From positions 434,001-498,000 of the forward strand of contig NZ_CP061032.1 in NCBI RefSeq assembly GCF_014490555.1: a stretch of DNA of 64,000 nucleotides, given 5' to 3'. The notes below the pieces were generated by a model. The model searched no databases. It was not told the origin of the DNA and saw only the letters and a list, made by a program, of their open reading frames with translations. The translations under genes and the position numbers were made by a program. Below, one piece after another: positions 7,268 through 16,796 of the stretch. Source of the DNA: Corynebacterium lujinxingii (GTDB lineage: Bacteria; Actinomycetota; Actinomycetes; Mycobacteriales; Mycobacteriaceae). Position 1 is the first letter of the stretch; every line of letters starts with the position of its first letter.

Positions 7268-8209
7268 ATGGGGATCGACAGAGAAAAACAGGACGTGCTG
7301 GACGGATGGGACGCGAGGAAGGAAGCGTTGCGGGAGTTGGTCGTCGATACGCGACGGCTCACACACGGGTCCTTCCCCGACGGCGATTTTGTGGAACTGG
7401 ATCCGGTGATCTGGTTTCCCGCGGACGAATGGGCGGGGCTCGCATACCACGACAGACAGTGGCTGCGCGTCGAAGCAGCCGCCATGACCAGCGCAAGCGC
7501 CGTGCTCGTGGGACGCTCCGCCGCGCGGAAGTTGGGCATGTGGGTCATCTCCGCCGGGGAGGAGCGGGTGGAGGTGGCGTTGCCTTCACGTGGATCTTCT
7601 AAAGAACGCAGGCAAAGTGGCCGCTACAAGTTCCATCACTCGCCGTTGCGTGCCGACGAACAATTGGTCTACGAAGGCCACCGCGTGACCAACCCAATCC
7701 GCACCTTCATCGACATCGCCCGGCACCACGGTTTTGTCGAAGGGCTCATTGCCGCCGACTACCTGCTGCGGCGTGGGAAGAACCGCAGTGACATCGAACA
7801 AGCAATCCGGCGGATGGGCAGGGCGAAGGGCATTGCGGTGGCCCGGCGGTGTTTGGAGCATGCGATCGACAACTCAGATTCGCCGTACGAGTCCCTGGCC
7901 AGGGCACTCTTGATCGAAGCAGGCATTGGCCCCGTCGTCGCACAGGCCCAAATCGAACGGTATTACGCCGACCTGTTGGTGAAAGGCTGGCTGATCATCG
8001 AGATCGACGGGGAGATCAAATACGAAGGCAACGACGTCGACGAAGTGCTTCGCGCCGAGCGTCATCGTCAAAAGCGGATCGGCAACAAAGGGTATGTATT
8101 CCTTCGGTTCTCGCCGTCGTTCCTGCGGAAGCATCCGGAAAAGTTCATCGCCGAGGTCCGGGCCGCGTTGGCCGGCGCCGTACTTGTCGGAGAACGCATC
8201 GCGCAGTGA
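7268..8209 (+). CDS. AbiEi/DUF559-like putative nuclease-fold protein
   Basis: 313 residues. The middle (about residues 70-175) resembles the AbiEi-type antitoxin C-terminal region common in actinobacterial hypothetical proteins, with an S-A-A-R-K-L-G-like stretch and an NPIRTFIDIARHHG motif. The C-terminus (about 200-300) resembles a DUF559/VSR endonuclease-like fold: SPYESLARALL, then EIDGEIKYEG and a Y-V-F-L-R-F strand, giving the E...D.E.K spacing of PD-(D/E)XK-type enzymes. Such proteins occur as lone genes in accessory spots. Function is not established; a nuclease or DNA-binding role is inference. It is immediately followed by a palindromic repeat. Confidence 0.7.
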   Translation: MGIDREKQDVLDGWDARKEALRELVVDTRRLTHGSFPDGDFVELDPVIWFPADEWAGLAYHDRQWLRVEAAAMTSASAVLVGRSAARKLGMWVISAGEERVEVALPSRGSSKERRQSGRYKFHHSPLRADEQLVYEGHRVTNPIRTFIDIARHHGFVEGLIAADYLLRRGKNRSDIEQAIRRMGRAKGIAVARRCLEHAIDNSDSPYESLARALLIEAGIGPVVAQAQIERYYADLLVKGWLIIEIDGEIKYEGNDVDEVLRAERHRQKRIGNKGYVFLRFSPSFLRKHPEKFIAEVRAALAGAVLVGERIAQ

Positions 8210-8220
8210 TGTTGGGCTAG

Positions 8221-8371
8221 ATGTGAGGGGCAGGATGTGAGCCCGCTCTACTTGTGAGGGGCAAGATGTGAGGGGGTCGAGTAGTCAGGAATGCCCCTCG
8301 ACGGCGAACGGCGACCCCCTCACATCTTGCCCCTCACATCTTCTCTAGGACCACATCCTGCCCCTCACATT
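8221..8371. repeat. Palindromic foldback repeat, copy 2 (nested)
   Basis: The longest copy, arranged as nested inverted repeats. The outer arms are TGTGAGGGGCAGGATGTG (from 8223) and its complement near 8351-8370. The inner arms are TGTGAGGGGCAAGATGTGAG (from 8253) and its complement near 8313-8338. The inner pair has matched compensatory changes (CAAG with CTTG, against CAGG with CCTG in the outer pair), so arms are covarying. Confidence 0.9.
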
Positions 8372-8419
8372 TGGGCGACGGAGGGACGGGACCGAGAGTG
8401 TAGGACTACAAAACCGTCC

Positions 8420-8446
8420 GGTGCCGGGGTGCGAAACCCCGGCACC
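8420..8446 (-). terminator. Terminator of icd
   Basis: Perfect 11-base stem GGTGCCGGGGT/ACCCCGGCACC around a 5-base loop, 21 bases past the icd stop. The T-run on the minus strand is short (GGTTTTG, a few bases on). Confidence 0.75.
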
Positions 8447-8467
8447 GACCGGTCTCAGATCAGCGAG

Positions 8468-10654
<2,187 letters not shown>

Positions 10655-10744
10655 AATGCTCCTTTTTTGTAAGGTTCCTGACTTCAACCCACCAGCGTAC
10701 CGCCAAGCACGAGGCCTGTCCGGCGATAGGTAGGGTCTTGTGCC

Positions 10745-11659
10745 ATGAGCCTCACCATCGCATCTGTGAACGTTAACGGCATCCGCGCCGCCACGAAGAT
10801 CCGCAACGAGGACAACCTGGGCATGCTCGCCTGGCTGAATGAGACGCCGGCCGATGTCGTCCTCATGCAGGAAGTCCGCGCGACCGGCGACCAGGCGCGC
10901 ACCGCCCTCGCCCCGGCGTTGGAGGCCGGCTGGCACCTCGCGGTCGCACCCGCCGAGACTCCAGGCGCGAAGGGCCGCGCCGGTGTGGGCATCCTGTCGC
11001 GTACCCCGCTGCACAACGTCGAGATGGGCATTCCCGAGTTCGAGGACGCCGGGCGTTTCATCGCAGCTTCGCTTGACGACGACACCCGCGTCGCCTCCCT
11101 CTACCTCCCCTCCGGTGCCGCGGACACGCCGAAGCAGGATGAGAAATACCGTTTCTTAGACCAGTTCGAGCCGCGGCTTGCGCAGTGGGCAGACCAGTAC
11201 CCGAACATGGTCATCGGCGGCGATTGGAACATCTGCCATCGCCGGGAGGACCTGAAGAACTGGAAGACGAACCGGAAAAAGTCCGGGTTCCTGCCACACG
11301 AGCGCGCATTCATGGATGCGGTGTTCGGCTGCTTCCCCGACAAGGAGCCCCAGGACGCGGATGTGAAGGACGCAGAAGTTTGGGCGGGGGCTGTGGAGTA
11401 CGCGGCAGGGGGTCGTCGTCAAGCAACTAGTGCTCCGAAGTGGTTCGACGTGGCGCGCAGGCTGCACCCCGATGACGCGCCGTACACGTGGTGGACGTTC
11501 CGCGGGCAGGCGTTCAACAACAACGCTGGCTGGCGCATCGACGTCCAGGCAGCGACCGAGGCGATGCTCGCGCGCGCCGAACGCACGTGGGTGGACAAGG
11601 CGCCGACGGTGGAACAGCGTTGGTCGGACCACTCGCCGCTGCTGGTGGAGTACAAATGA
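10745..11659 (+). CDS. xthA: Exodeoxyribonuclease III (AP endonuclease)
   Basis: 304 residues of the exonuclease III/APE1 family, cutting at abasic sites and removing 3' blocks in base excision repair. Seen: the TIASVNVNGIRAA N-terminus with the metal-binding Asn, the LMQEVRA glutamate, GGDWNICH (Asp and Asn), and the C-terminal SDHSPLLV with the catalytic Asp-His. A loop reading GGRRQA near residue 222 is encoded by the dispersed 13-mer GTCGTCGTCAAGC. The stop overlaps the start of the following lipoprotein gene. Confidence 0.93.
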   Translation: MSLTIASVNVNGIRAATKIRNEDNLGMLAWLNETPADVVLMQEVRATGDQARTALAPALEAGWHLAVAPAETPGAKGRAGVGILSRTPLHNVEMGIPEFEDAGRFIAASLDDDTRVASLYLPSGAADTPKQDEKYRFLDQFEPRLAQWADQYPNMVIGGDWNICHRREDLKNWKTNRKKSGFLPHERAFMDAVFGCFPDKEPQDADVKDAEVWAGAVEYAAGGRRQATSAPKWFDVARRLHPDDAPYTWWTFRGQAFNNNAGWRIDVQAATEAMLARAERTWVDKAPTVEQRWSDHSPLLVEYK

Positions 11660-12099
11660 TGGGTATGAAACGTGTGCTATGCGGCGTTGTGGCCGTGGGG
11701 ATGTTGGCGGGCTGCGCGTCGGAGCAGGGCGCGCTAGAGCAGGTGCTCGAGGGCGAGTCGGGGAGTGCGGAGGTGCGCCTGAAGGCGGTTTATCCCTCGG
11801 CAAGCGGTGTGTTCACGGTGTGCACCGCCGATGCGCAGCGGGTGCGCGACGTGTTCGGCTCCGATGTGGTGGACACGCTTGGCGACGACGTCAATGCGAT
11901 CGTCTACCAGCGCAACGACAACATGATCTTGTCGGAGACCTACGACCGGGCCCACATCGATCTGTGTCTCGGCGACCACACTAAAATCCGCGACGTCACT
12001 GGCGAAGTGCTGAGTTTTGTCCAGGACGGCGACAAGTGGGCGCTGCACGGGCTGGAGGGGGTTCCGGTGGAGGACGAGATCGGCGATCCGGTGAATTAG
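11656..12099 (+). CDS. Small lipoprotein, unknown function
   Basis: 147 residues starting MMGMKRVLCG, with a hydrophobic h-region and a lipobox LAGC, so it should be cleaved and lipidated at the outer face of the membrane. The mature part is acidic and has two further cysteines. The ATG overlaps the xthA stop (ATGA), so translation is coupled. Several in-frame ATGs are clustered at 11656, 11659 and 11665; the choice changes only the extreme N-terminus. I do not recognise the family. A TetR-type operator for bioB lies directly after its stop. Confidence 0.75.
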   Translation: MMGMKRVLCGVVAVGMLAGCASEQGALEQVLEGESGSAEVRLKAVYPSASGVFTVCTADAQRVRDVFGSDVVDTLGDDVNAIVYQRNDNMILSETYDRAHIDLCLGDHTKIRDVTGEVLSFVQDGDKWALHGLEGVPVEDEIGDPVN

Positions 12100-12109
12100 C
12101 GGGTCCTAC

Positions 12110-12122
12110 TGAACACCGTTCA
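12110..12122. promoter_or_regulatory. BioQ-like operator of bioB
   Basis: TGAAC-ACC-GTTCA is a perfect 5-3-5 palindrome, matching the TGAAC-N3-GTTAC-type box I recall for BioQ, the TetR repressor of biotin genes in Corynebacterium. It sits 59 bases before the bioB start and overlaps the position of the -35 region of a TAGACT -10 box at 12132-12137, as expected of a repressor site. Confidence 0.8.
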
Positions 12123-12181
12123 GGCGCGCGCTAGACTGATGCCCAATTGCGACGTGACCGACGTGAACGGAGAGCCCCGAA

Positions 12182-13243
12182 ATGACCGACATCCTTGACA
12201 TCGCCCGCGAAAAAGCGCTGGAAAACGGCGAAGGTCTGAATAAGGACGAACTCGTCCAGATCCTCAACATCGAAGACGAGCGACTGCCGGAACTGCTCGA
12301 CCTCGCCCACCAGGTGCGCATCAAGCACTGTGGCGTCGACGTCTCGCTTGAGGGCATCATCTCTCTGAAAACTGGCGGCTGCCCCGAGGACTGCCACTTC
12401 TGCTCCCAGTCGGGCTTGTTCGAATCGCCGGTGCGCGCTGTCACCCTCGACATCGCCGAACTTGTCGAGGCCGCCAAGCAGTCCGAGAAGATGGGCGCCT
12501 CCGAGTTCTGCATCGTCGCCGCCGTCAAGGGGCCGACCCAGCAGCTGCTCGACCAGGTCGCCGAGGCTGTCACCGCCATCCAGGACGAGGTGGACATTTC
12601 CATCTCCGCCTCCCTGGGTATCCTCACCCGGGATCAGGCCCACCAACTGGCTGAGATGGGCGTGTCGCGCTACAACCACAACTTCGAAACCGCGGAGTCC
12701 TTCTTCCCCAACGTGGTCACCACCCACACCTGGCAGGAGCGCAAGGACACGCTGGAGAACGTGCTGGCAGAGGGCATGGAGACCTGCTGCGGCGGCATCA
12801 TAGGCCTGGGTGAGACCATCGAACAGCGCGCCGAGTTCGCCGTCCAGTTGGCCGAGATCCAGCCGCACGAGGTCCCGATGAACTTCCTCGACCCGCGCCC
12901 GGGCACCCCGTTCGCCGACCGCCCGCTCGTCCCGCAGGGCGAGGCACTGCGCGCCGTCGCCGCGTTCCGCCTGGCCATGCCGTCGACCCAGCTGCGTTTC
13001 GCCGGCGGCACGGAGCTTGCGCTTGGCGACGACGGCACCGAAGCCGGCCTCCAAGGCGGCGCCAACGCCATCATCGGCGGCAACTACCTGACCACCTTCG
13101 GCCGCCCGATGGAAAAGGACCGCGACGCGGTTGACCGTGTGATGGAAGGCGCAACCCCGGGCGTGAACTTGGGCATTACCCCGGTGGGCGAGAAGGTCGA
13201 CTCCGGCCACGGGGTGCTCTACGACACCATCAAGTCGCTGTAA
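12182..13243 (+). CDS. bioB: Biotin synthase BioB
   Basis: 353 residues, a radical-SAM enzyme inserting sulfur into dethiobiotin in the last step of biotin synthesis. The 4Fe-4S motif is C67-x3-C71-x2-C74 (GGCPEDCHFC). Further family blocks are YNHNFETAESFF, CCGGIIGLGE and the FAGGTELALGD/GANAIIGGNYLTT stretch. It is preceded by a BioQ-like operator and its stop overlaps the start of a small BsaP-like gene (TAATG). No bioA/bioD is in the window. The product feeds the biotin-dependent Pyc and AccBC encoded further along. Confidence 0.96.
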   Translation: MTDILDIAREKALENGEGLNKDELVQILNIEDERLPELLDLAHQVRIKHCGVDVSLEGIISLKTGGCPEDCHFCSQSGLFESPVRAVTLDIAELVEAAKQSEKMGASEFCIVAAVKGPTQQLLDQVAEAVTAIQDEVDISISASLGILTRDQAHQLAEMGVSRYNHNFETAESFFPNVVTTHTWQERKDTLENVLAEGMETCCGGIIGLGETIEQRAEFAVQLAEIQPHEVPMNFLDPRPGTPFADRPLVPQGEALRAVAAFRLAMPSTQLRFAGGTELALGDDGTEAGLQGGANAIIGGNYLTTFGRPMEKDRDAVDRVMEGATPGVNLGITPVGEKVDSGHGVLYDTIKSL

Positions 13244-13446
13244 TGAAGATTCCGGACAACGACGAACTCGCCGAAGCCGTGCTCTCCGGCGAGATCGCCT
13301 GGCCGCTCGACCCAGCCAGGCCTTACGACGCGCCGCGCATCTGCCCGCTGTGCGGCCGGCGCATGGTGGTGAAAATTTCGCCCATGTCGTGGGAGGCTGC
13401 CTGCTCCCGCCACGGGCTGCTGCGCTCCGAGTGGGTGGAGCGGTAG
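13243..13446 (+). CDS. bsaP: Biotin synthase auxiliary protein, BsaP-like
   Basis: 67 residues directly coupled to bioB. It carries CPLCGRRM at about residues 38-45 and a later cysteine in AACSRHG, a likely metal- or cluster-binding pattern. Position and size match the small protein after bioB in mycobacteria (Rv1590), reported as a biotin synthase auxiliary protein. I infer that it supports BioB cluster function. The symbol rests on that synteny and the motif, without an alignment. Confidence 0.75.
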   Translation: MKIPDNDELAEAVLSGEIAWPLDPARPYDAPRICPLCGRRMVVKISPMSWEAACSRHGLLRSEWVER

Positions 13447-13471
13447 GTTCGAATGAACCGATCGAGCCCGC

Positions 13472-14161
13472 TCATCGCACGAAACGGCGGGTTCGAGCGA
13501 ACACGATTGCGCTGGCCGCCAAAACGACTAGCCCCGCCGCCGTTAGAAGGATGATGTTGGGGGTGGCGGGGTTAGAAGGGGCCAGCACGTCCGCACTAAA
13601 AACGCCCGCAAAGGTGCCAACGAAACCACCCACGAAAATGCTGCAGAGCATGAACCACTGCATGCGGGTGCCCCGAGCAAGGCCGATAGCCACCCCGACC
13701 AGTGCCATCGTAAAGAAGACGACGAAGTGGAGCAGGGCCGTTGCCGTCACGGATGACAGGTCTTGTGCAGCGCCTTCAACGAAATACGGTTCCCCGTTGC
13801 CGTCGATCCAGGGCATCGGTTGTCCGTTGGTAACAATGAACGGGTCGTACCACACGTAATACGGGCTTTTCGCTTGGTGGTACACGGCTGACGCAGTAGT
13901 GAGTGGCGCTAGTACGACTGCCGCCACAACCGCTGTCAGCACTGCTGAGTTCATCCACCGGGTGAAACTTGTGCCCAGCTGGTTCATTGCTGGCCAGTTT
14001 GATCCCCCGATCGCGAACAGGATCCACAGCACGGCAGCGCCCGCCATGGTCCACAGGCCGCCGTCGCCAAACTCGAAACGTCCAAGGGGAACGGCAATGC
14101 AGAGGACGAGAAAGACGCCCAAGTACATCGCTGGTTTGAAGGGGCTGAGGAAGAGTTTCAT
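13472..14161 (-). CDS. Integral membrane protein, ABC permease-like
   Basis: 229 residues with about six membrane segments (near residues 12-27, 38-52, 72-95, 140-160, 168-185 and 200-220). It overlaps the upstream ABC ATPase gene by 4 bases and is preceded by a YtrA-type GntR gene, so the three form one operon. In YtrA-type systems the small membrane protein is the permease or an associated subunit. Substrate unknown; this group is often linked to cell-wall stress or peptide exclusion. Confidence 0.75.
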   Translation of the reverse strand: MKLFLSPFKPAMYLGVFLVLCIAVPLGRFEFGDGGLWTMAGAAVLWILFAIGGSNWPAMNQLGTSFTRWMNSAVLTAVVAAVVLAPLTTASAVYHQAKSPYYVWYDPFIVTNGQPMPWIDGNGEPYFVEGAAQDLSSVTATALLHFVVFFTMALVGVAIGLARGTRMQWFMLCSIFVGGFVGTFAGVFSADVLAPSNPATPNIILLTAAGLVVLAASAIVFARTRRFVR

Positions 14162-14841
14162 CGTTCGGGCCTTTCCGTCGCGAGGAGGTCGATGAGTTCG
14201 GGATCGTCTGGGTATTCGATGGGCAGGTGGATGTCGTCCTCTCCAATAGGTTCGGCGAAAGTGACGCGTGTCATCGGCCCGAGGCTCGCTGACTCGGCAA
14301 CGGAGAAGCGGGCGGAGAGTTCTTCAATCTTGGCGGTGGGGCCGGTGACCGTTGGAAAGCACAGGCGGGCGGCGTCGAGTGGGACAGGGCGTGAGACCTC
14401 ATGATCGAACACCTGCATGACATGGGTGGCCAAACCAGTGAAGTCCTCGGGGCGGTGCGAGGCCATCACCACGCTGCGCTGTGGGTTCCCTGCGATGTAG
14501 TCGATCAGTCGCTGGCGAATACGTTTGCGGGTGCTGGTGTCGATGCCGTCAAAAGGTTCGTCCAGAAGCAGCAGATCCTTGCCCATGGCCAGTGCTACCT
14601 CAATGGTGAGGAGACGGCGCTGCCCAACCGAGAGGTCCTTGATACGGGCGTTGGGAAAGTCGAGATCGACGTGTGGGTGGACCGCCGTGACTGCGCGCAG
14701 GTGATCGTCCACGGTCGTGCCCGCAAACTTCGCGTCTGCACCAGCCGGTACAAACGCGGCGTGCGGGCCCACGAGCGTGTGGAGGTAGTGGGTTTTGCCG
14801 GCGGCATTCGGACCGACCAGCGCGTAGAAGCCGGGGTTCAT
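14158..14841 (-). CDS. ABC transporter ATP-binding protein
   Basis: 227 residues. Walker A GPNAAGKT lies at the very start (about residues 10-17), the signature is LSVGQ, Walker B is LLLLDEP, and the switch His is in MASHRPED. The N-terminal strand before Walker A is unusually short (nine residues), so the domain is compact. It overlaps the GntR gene upstream and the membrane gene downstream by 4 bases each. It should energise the adjacent permease; substrate unknown. Confidence 0.88.
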   Translation of the reverse strand: MNPGFYALVGPNAAGKTHYLHTLVGPHAAFVPAGADAKFAGTTVDDHLRAVTAVHPHVDLDFPNARIKDLSVGQRRLLTIEVALAMGKDLLLLDEPFDGIDTSTRKRIRQRLIDYIAGNPQRSVVMASHRPEDFTGLATHVMQVFDHEVSRPVPLDAARLCFPTVTGPTAKIEELSARFSVAESASLGPMTRVTFAEPIGEDDIHLPIEYPDDPELIDLLATERPER

Positions 14842-15191
14842 TGGGCACGCTCCTTTTCAATCATTGCGGTCATCTCCTCGGTAGTAATGCCGAGCTGGTT
14901 GGCCTCATAGACAAACGGTTGGACAAAATCGCGGACGAATGCTTCACGACGCGTACGCAGCACCTGCTCACGGGCACTTTCCAGGACAAACATTCCGAGC
15001 CCGCGACGTTTCTCCAGCAGCCCCTCGTTGAAAAGTTCGGTGAGCGCTTTGGCGGAAGTGGTGGGATTTACAGAGTGGTAGGCGGAGAGCTCGTTGGTAG
15101 ACGGCACTCGGCCGCCGGGGGCGAGGGTGCCTGCGCCGATGAGGTCGCGTAGCTCATCCGCGATCTTTAGGTATATGGGTTTACCACTCAT
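14838..15191 (-). CDS. GntR-family regulator, YtrA type
   Basis: About 117 residues: a winged helix-turn-helix (PIYLKIADELRDLI ... PGGRVPSTNELSAYHSVNPTTSAKAL) plus a short C-terminal helical tail, the YtrA subgroup layout. The start is taken at the ATG of MSGKPIYLK rather than four codons earlier. It heads an operon with an ABC ATPase and a membrane protein and is expected to repress it from the region just right of 15191. Confidence 0.85.
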   Translation of the reverse strand: MSGKPIYLKIADELRDLIGAGTLAPGGRVPSTNELSAYHSVNPTTSAKALTELFNEGLLEKRRGLGMFVLESAREQVLRTRREAFVRDFVQPFVYEANQLGITTEEMTAMIEKERAQ

Positions 15192-15295
15192 GTGGGTAAC
15201 CATAGAACGTGAAAACCCGGCGCGTCAACCCTTAATATCTCGACGTGCCGGGTGAATCCGGTTAGGGCATGAAAGCTACTCGTCAGCTACGACGG

Positions 15296-15460
15296 TCAGA
15301 GGTCGAATGATGCGACGCGACGCATTTCGTCTGTGACTTTGATGTTGCCTCTTCCTTCACGATCCCGTTTGAGGATCAGCTTTGCGATGGCGATTTGACC
15401 GCTAGGGGGTCGAGTTTCCTCGGCTTTTTGCTCGAGTCTCGGACGGTTACTCACAGTCAT
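15296..15460 (-). CDS. Small basic protein, 54 aa
   Basis: ATG at 15460 with a good AGGAG six bases upstream. 54 residues, strongly charged, ending in KVTDEMRRVASFDL. A longer in-frame start at 15484 exists, but the Shine-Dalgarno supports 15460. It overlaps the end of a 52-codon gene by 14 bases, so the two look like a translationally coupled pair. Lower GC than neighbours. No family recognised; a toxin-antitoxin or peptide-type module is one possibility. Confidence 0.5.
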   Translation of the reverse strand: MTVSNRPRLEQKAEETRPPSGQIAIAKLILKRDREGRGNIKVTDEMRRVASFDL

Positions 15461-15605
15461 CGCTACTCCTTTCGCTGGTTTCATCGTAGTGGGCGAACCC
15501 GGTCATAAGAACCGCGTCGATAAGCACATTCTGATTTGGTGTAAGAAATGGAAGGTCCTCGATAGCCGCGAGGACGATTAGTACCGGTAAGAACGGCGGT
15601 CTCAT
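15447..15605 (-). CDS. Small hydrophobic protein, 52 aa
   Basis: ATG at 15605, 52 residues. A hydrophobic stretch LPVLIVLAAIEDLPFL is followed by an acidic tail ending ERSSDDCE. It overlaps the downstream 54-codon gene by 14 bases. It runs antisense to the leader of trpS (start 15749). A different, longer open frame covers the same strand but has less natural composition. Unknown function; possibly membrane-associated. Confidence 0.4.
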   Translation of the reverse strand: MRPPFLPVLIVLAAIEDLPFLTPNQNVLIDAVLMTGFAHYDETSERSSDDCE

Positions 15606-15748
15606 TGCCGGACGTGCTTAACTCAACAGCCCACCTCAGATCGTCGTGCCATTCTTTGATTCGGTCTTGTCTTTGGACGTTCGAGACGGTTAAAGAGACA
15701 CCCGTCCATGCGATGCCACCGGTTCCCTCCCCGGACCGGCCCACTACT

Positions 15749-16759
15749 ATGAACCCCATGCAACGCGTGCTTTCCGGAATCCAGCCCACTGCCGACTCCT
15801 ACCACCTGGGGAACTACCTTGGGGCCCTGAAGCAATGGATCGGCCTGCAGGACGGCTACGACGCCTTCTACTTCATCCCGGACCTGCACGCGATTACCGT
15901 GGACCAGGACCCGGAAGAACTGAGAAACCGCACGCTCGCCGGCTGCGCGCAGCTGATCGCGCTGGGCATCGACCCGGAGCGCTCCACCTTGTTCGTGCAG
16001 TCGCACGTGCCGGAGCACGCCGAGTTGACCTGGGTGCTGCAGTGCCTGACCGGCTTCGGCGAGGCCAGCCGCATGACGCAGTTCAAGGACAAGTCCGCCA
16101 AGCAGGGCCAGGACCGAACCTCGGTAGGACTGTTTACCTACCCGGTGCTCATGGCGGCTGACATCTTGCTGTATTCCCCGCAGGTCGTGCCGGTGGGCGA
16201 GGACCAGCGCCAGCACCTGGAGCTGACCCGCACGCTGGCGGAGCGGTTCAACTCCCGCTACGGCACAACGTTCACGGTGCCGGAGGGGATGATCGTCGAA
16301 GGCGCGGCGAAGATCTACGACCTGCAGGAGCCGACGTCGAAGATGTCCAAGTCCGGCGCGAACCCGAAGGGCATCGTGAATCTTCTCGACGCACCGAAGA
16401 CCTCCGCGAAGCGCATCCGCTCCGCCGTCACCGACAACGACGGTGTAATCGCGTACGACAAGGAAAACAAGCCGGGCGTGTCCAACCTGCTGGTCATCCA
16501 GTCGGCGCTGACGGGCAAGCCTATCGACGACCTCGTCACCGGCTACGAGGGCCAGGGCTACGGCGCGCTCAAGGTGGACACCGCCGAAGCGCTTGAGGCG
16601 TTTACCACCCCGCTGCGCGCGCGTTACGACGAACTCATGTCGGACCGCGCCGAACTTGAAACCATCCTCGCGCGCGGTGCTGAGCGCGCCCGCGAGGTGG
16701 CAGCCCCGCTGCTGGGTGAGGTGTATGAGAAGGTGGGCTTCTTGGCGCCGAAGCGCTAG
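15749..16759 (+). CDS. trpS: Tryptophanyl-tRNA synthetase
   Basis: 336 residues, normal for the bacterial class I enzyme charging tRNA-Trp. It shows the HIGH-like motif as YHLGNYLGAL, the GEDQRQHLELTR block and the KMSKS motif as SKMSKSG. The ATG at 15749 gives the standard MNPMQRVLSGIQPT start; an in-frame extension back to 15605 overlaps the small minus-strand gene and is not conserved-looking. Single gene, convergent with the P-type ATPase. Confidence 0.95.
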   Translation: MNPMQRVLSGIQPTADSYHLGNYLGALKQWIGLQDGYDAFYFIPDLHAITVDQDPEELRNRTLAGCAQLIALGIDPERSTLFVQSHVPEHAELTWVLQCLTGFGEASRMTQFKDKSAKQGQDRTSVGLFTYPVLMAADILLYSPQVVPVGEDQRQHLELTRTLAERFNSRYGTTFTVPEGMIVEGAAKIYDLQEPTSKMSKSGANPKGIVNLLDAPKTSAKRIRSAVTDNDGVIAYDKENKPGVSNLLVIQSALTGKPIDDLVTGYEGQGYGALKVDTAEALEAFTTPLRARYDELMSDRAELETILARGAERAREVAAPLLGEVYEKVGFLAPKR

Positions 16760-16796
16760 GGGCTCGCGGGGGCCGGGGTCCGCTTCCGGCGTAGCC

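Noticed and set aside
15481..15789. 102-codon minus-strand frame over the trpS leader
   Set aside because: A different frame (52 codons) has more natural composition and couples to the downstream small gene; the long frame overlaps the trpS start.
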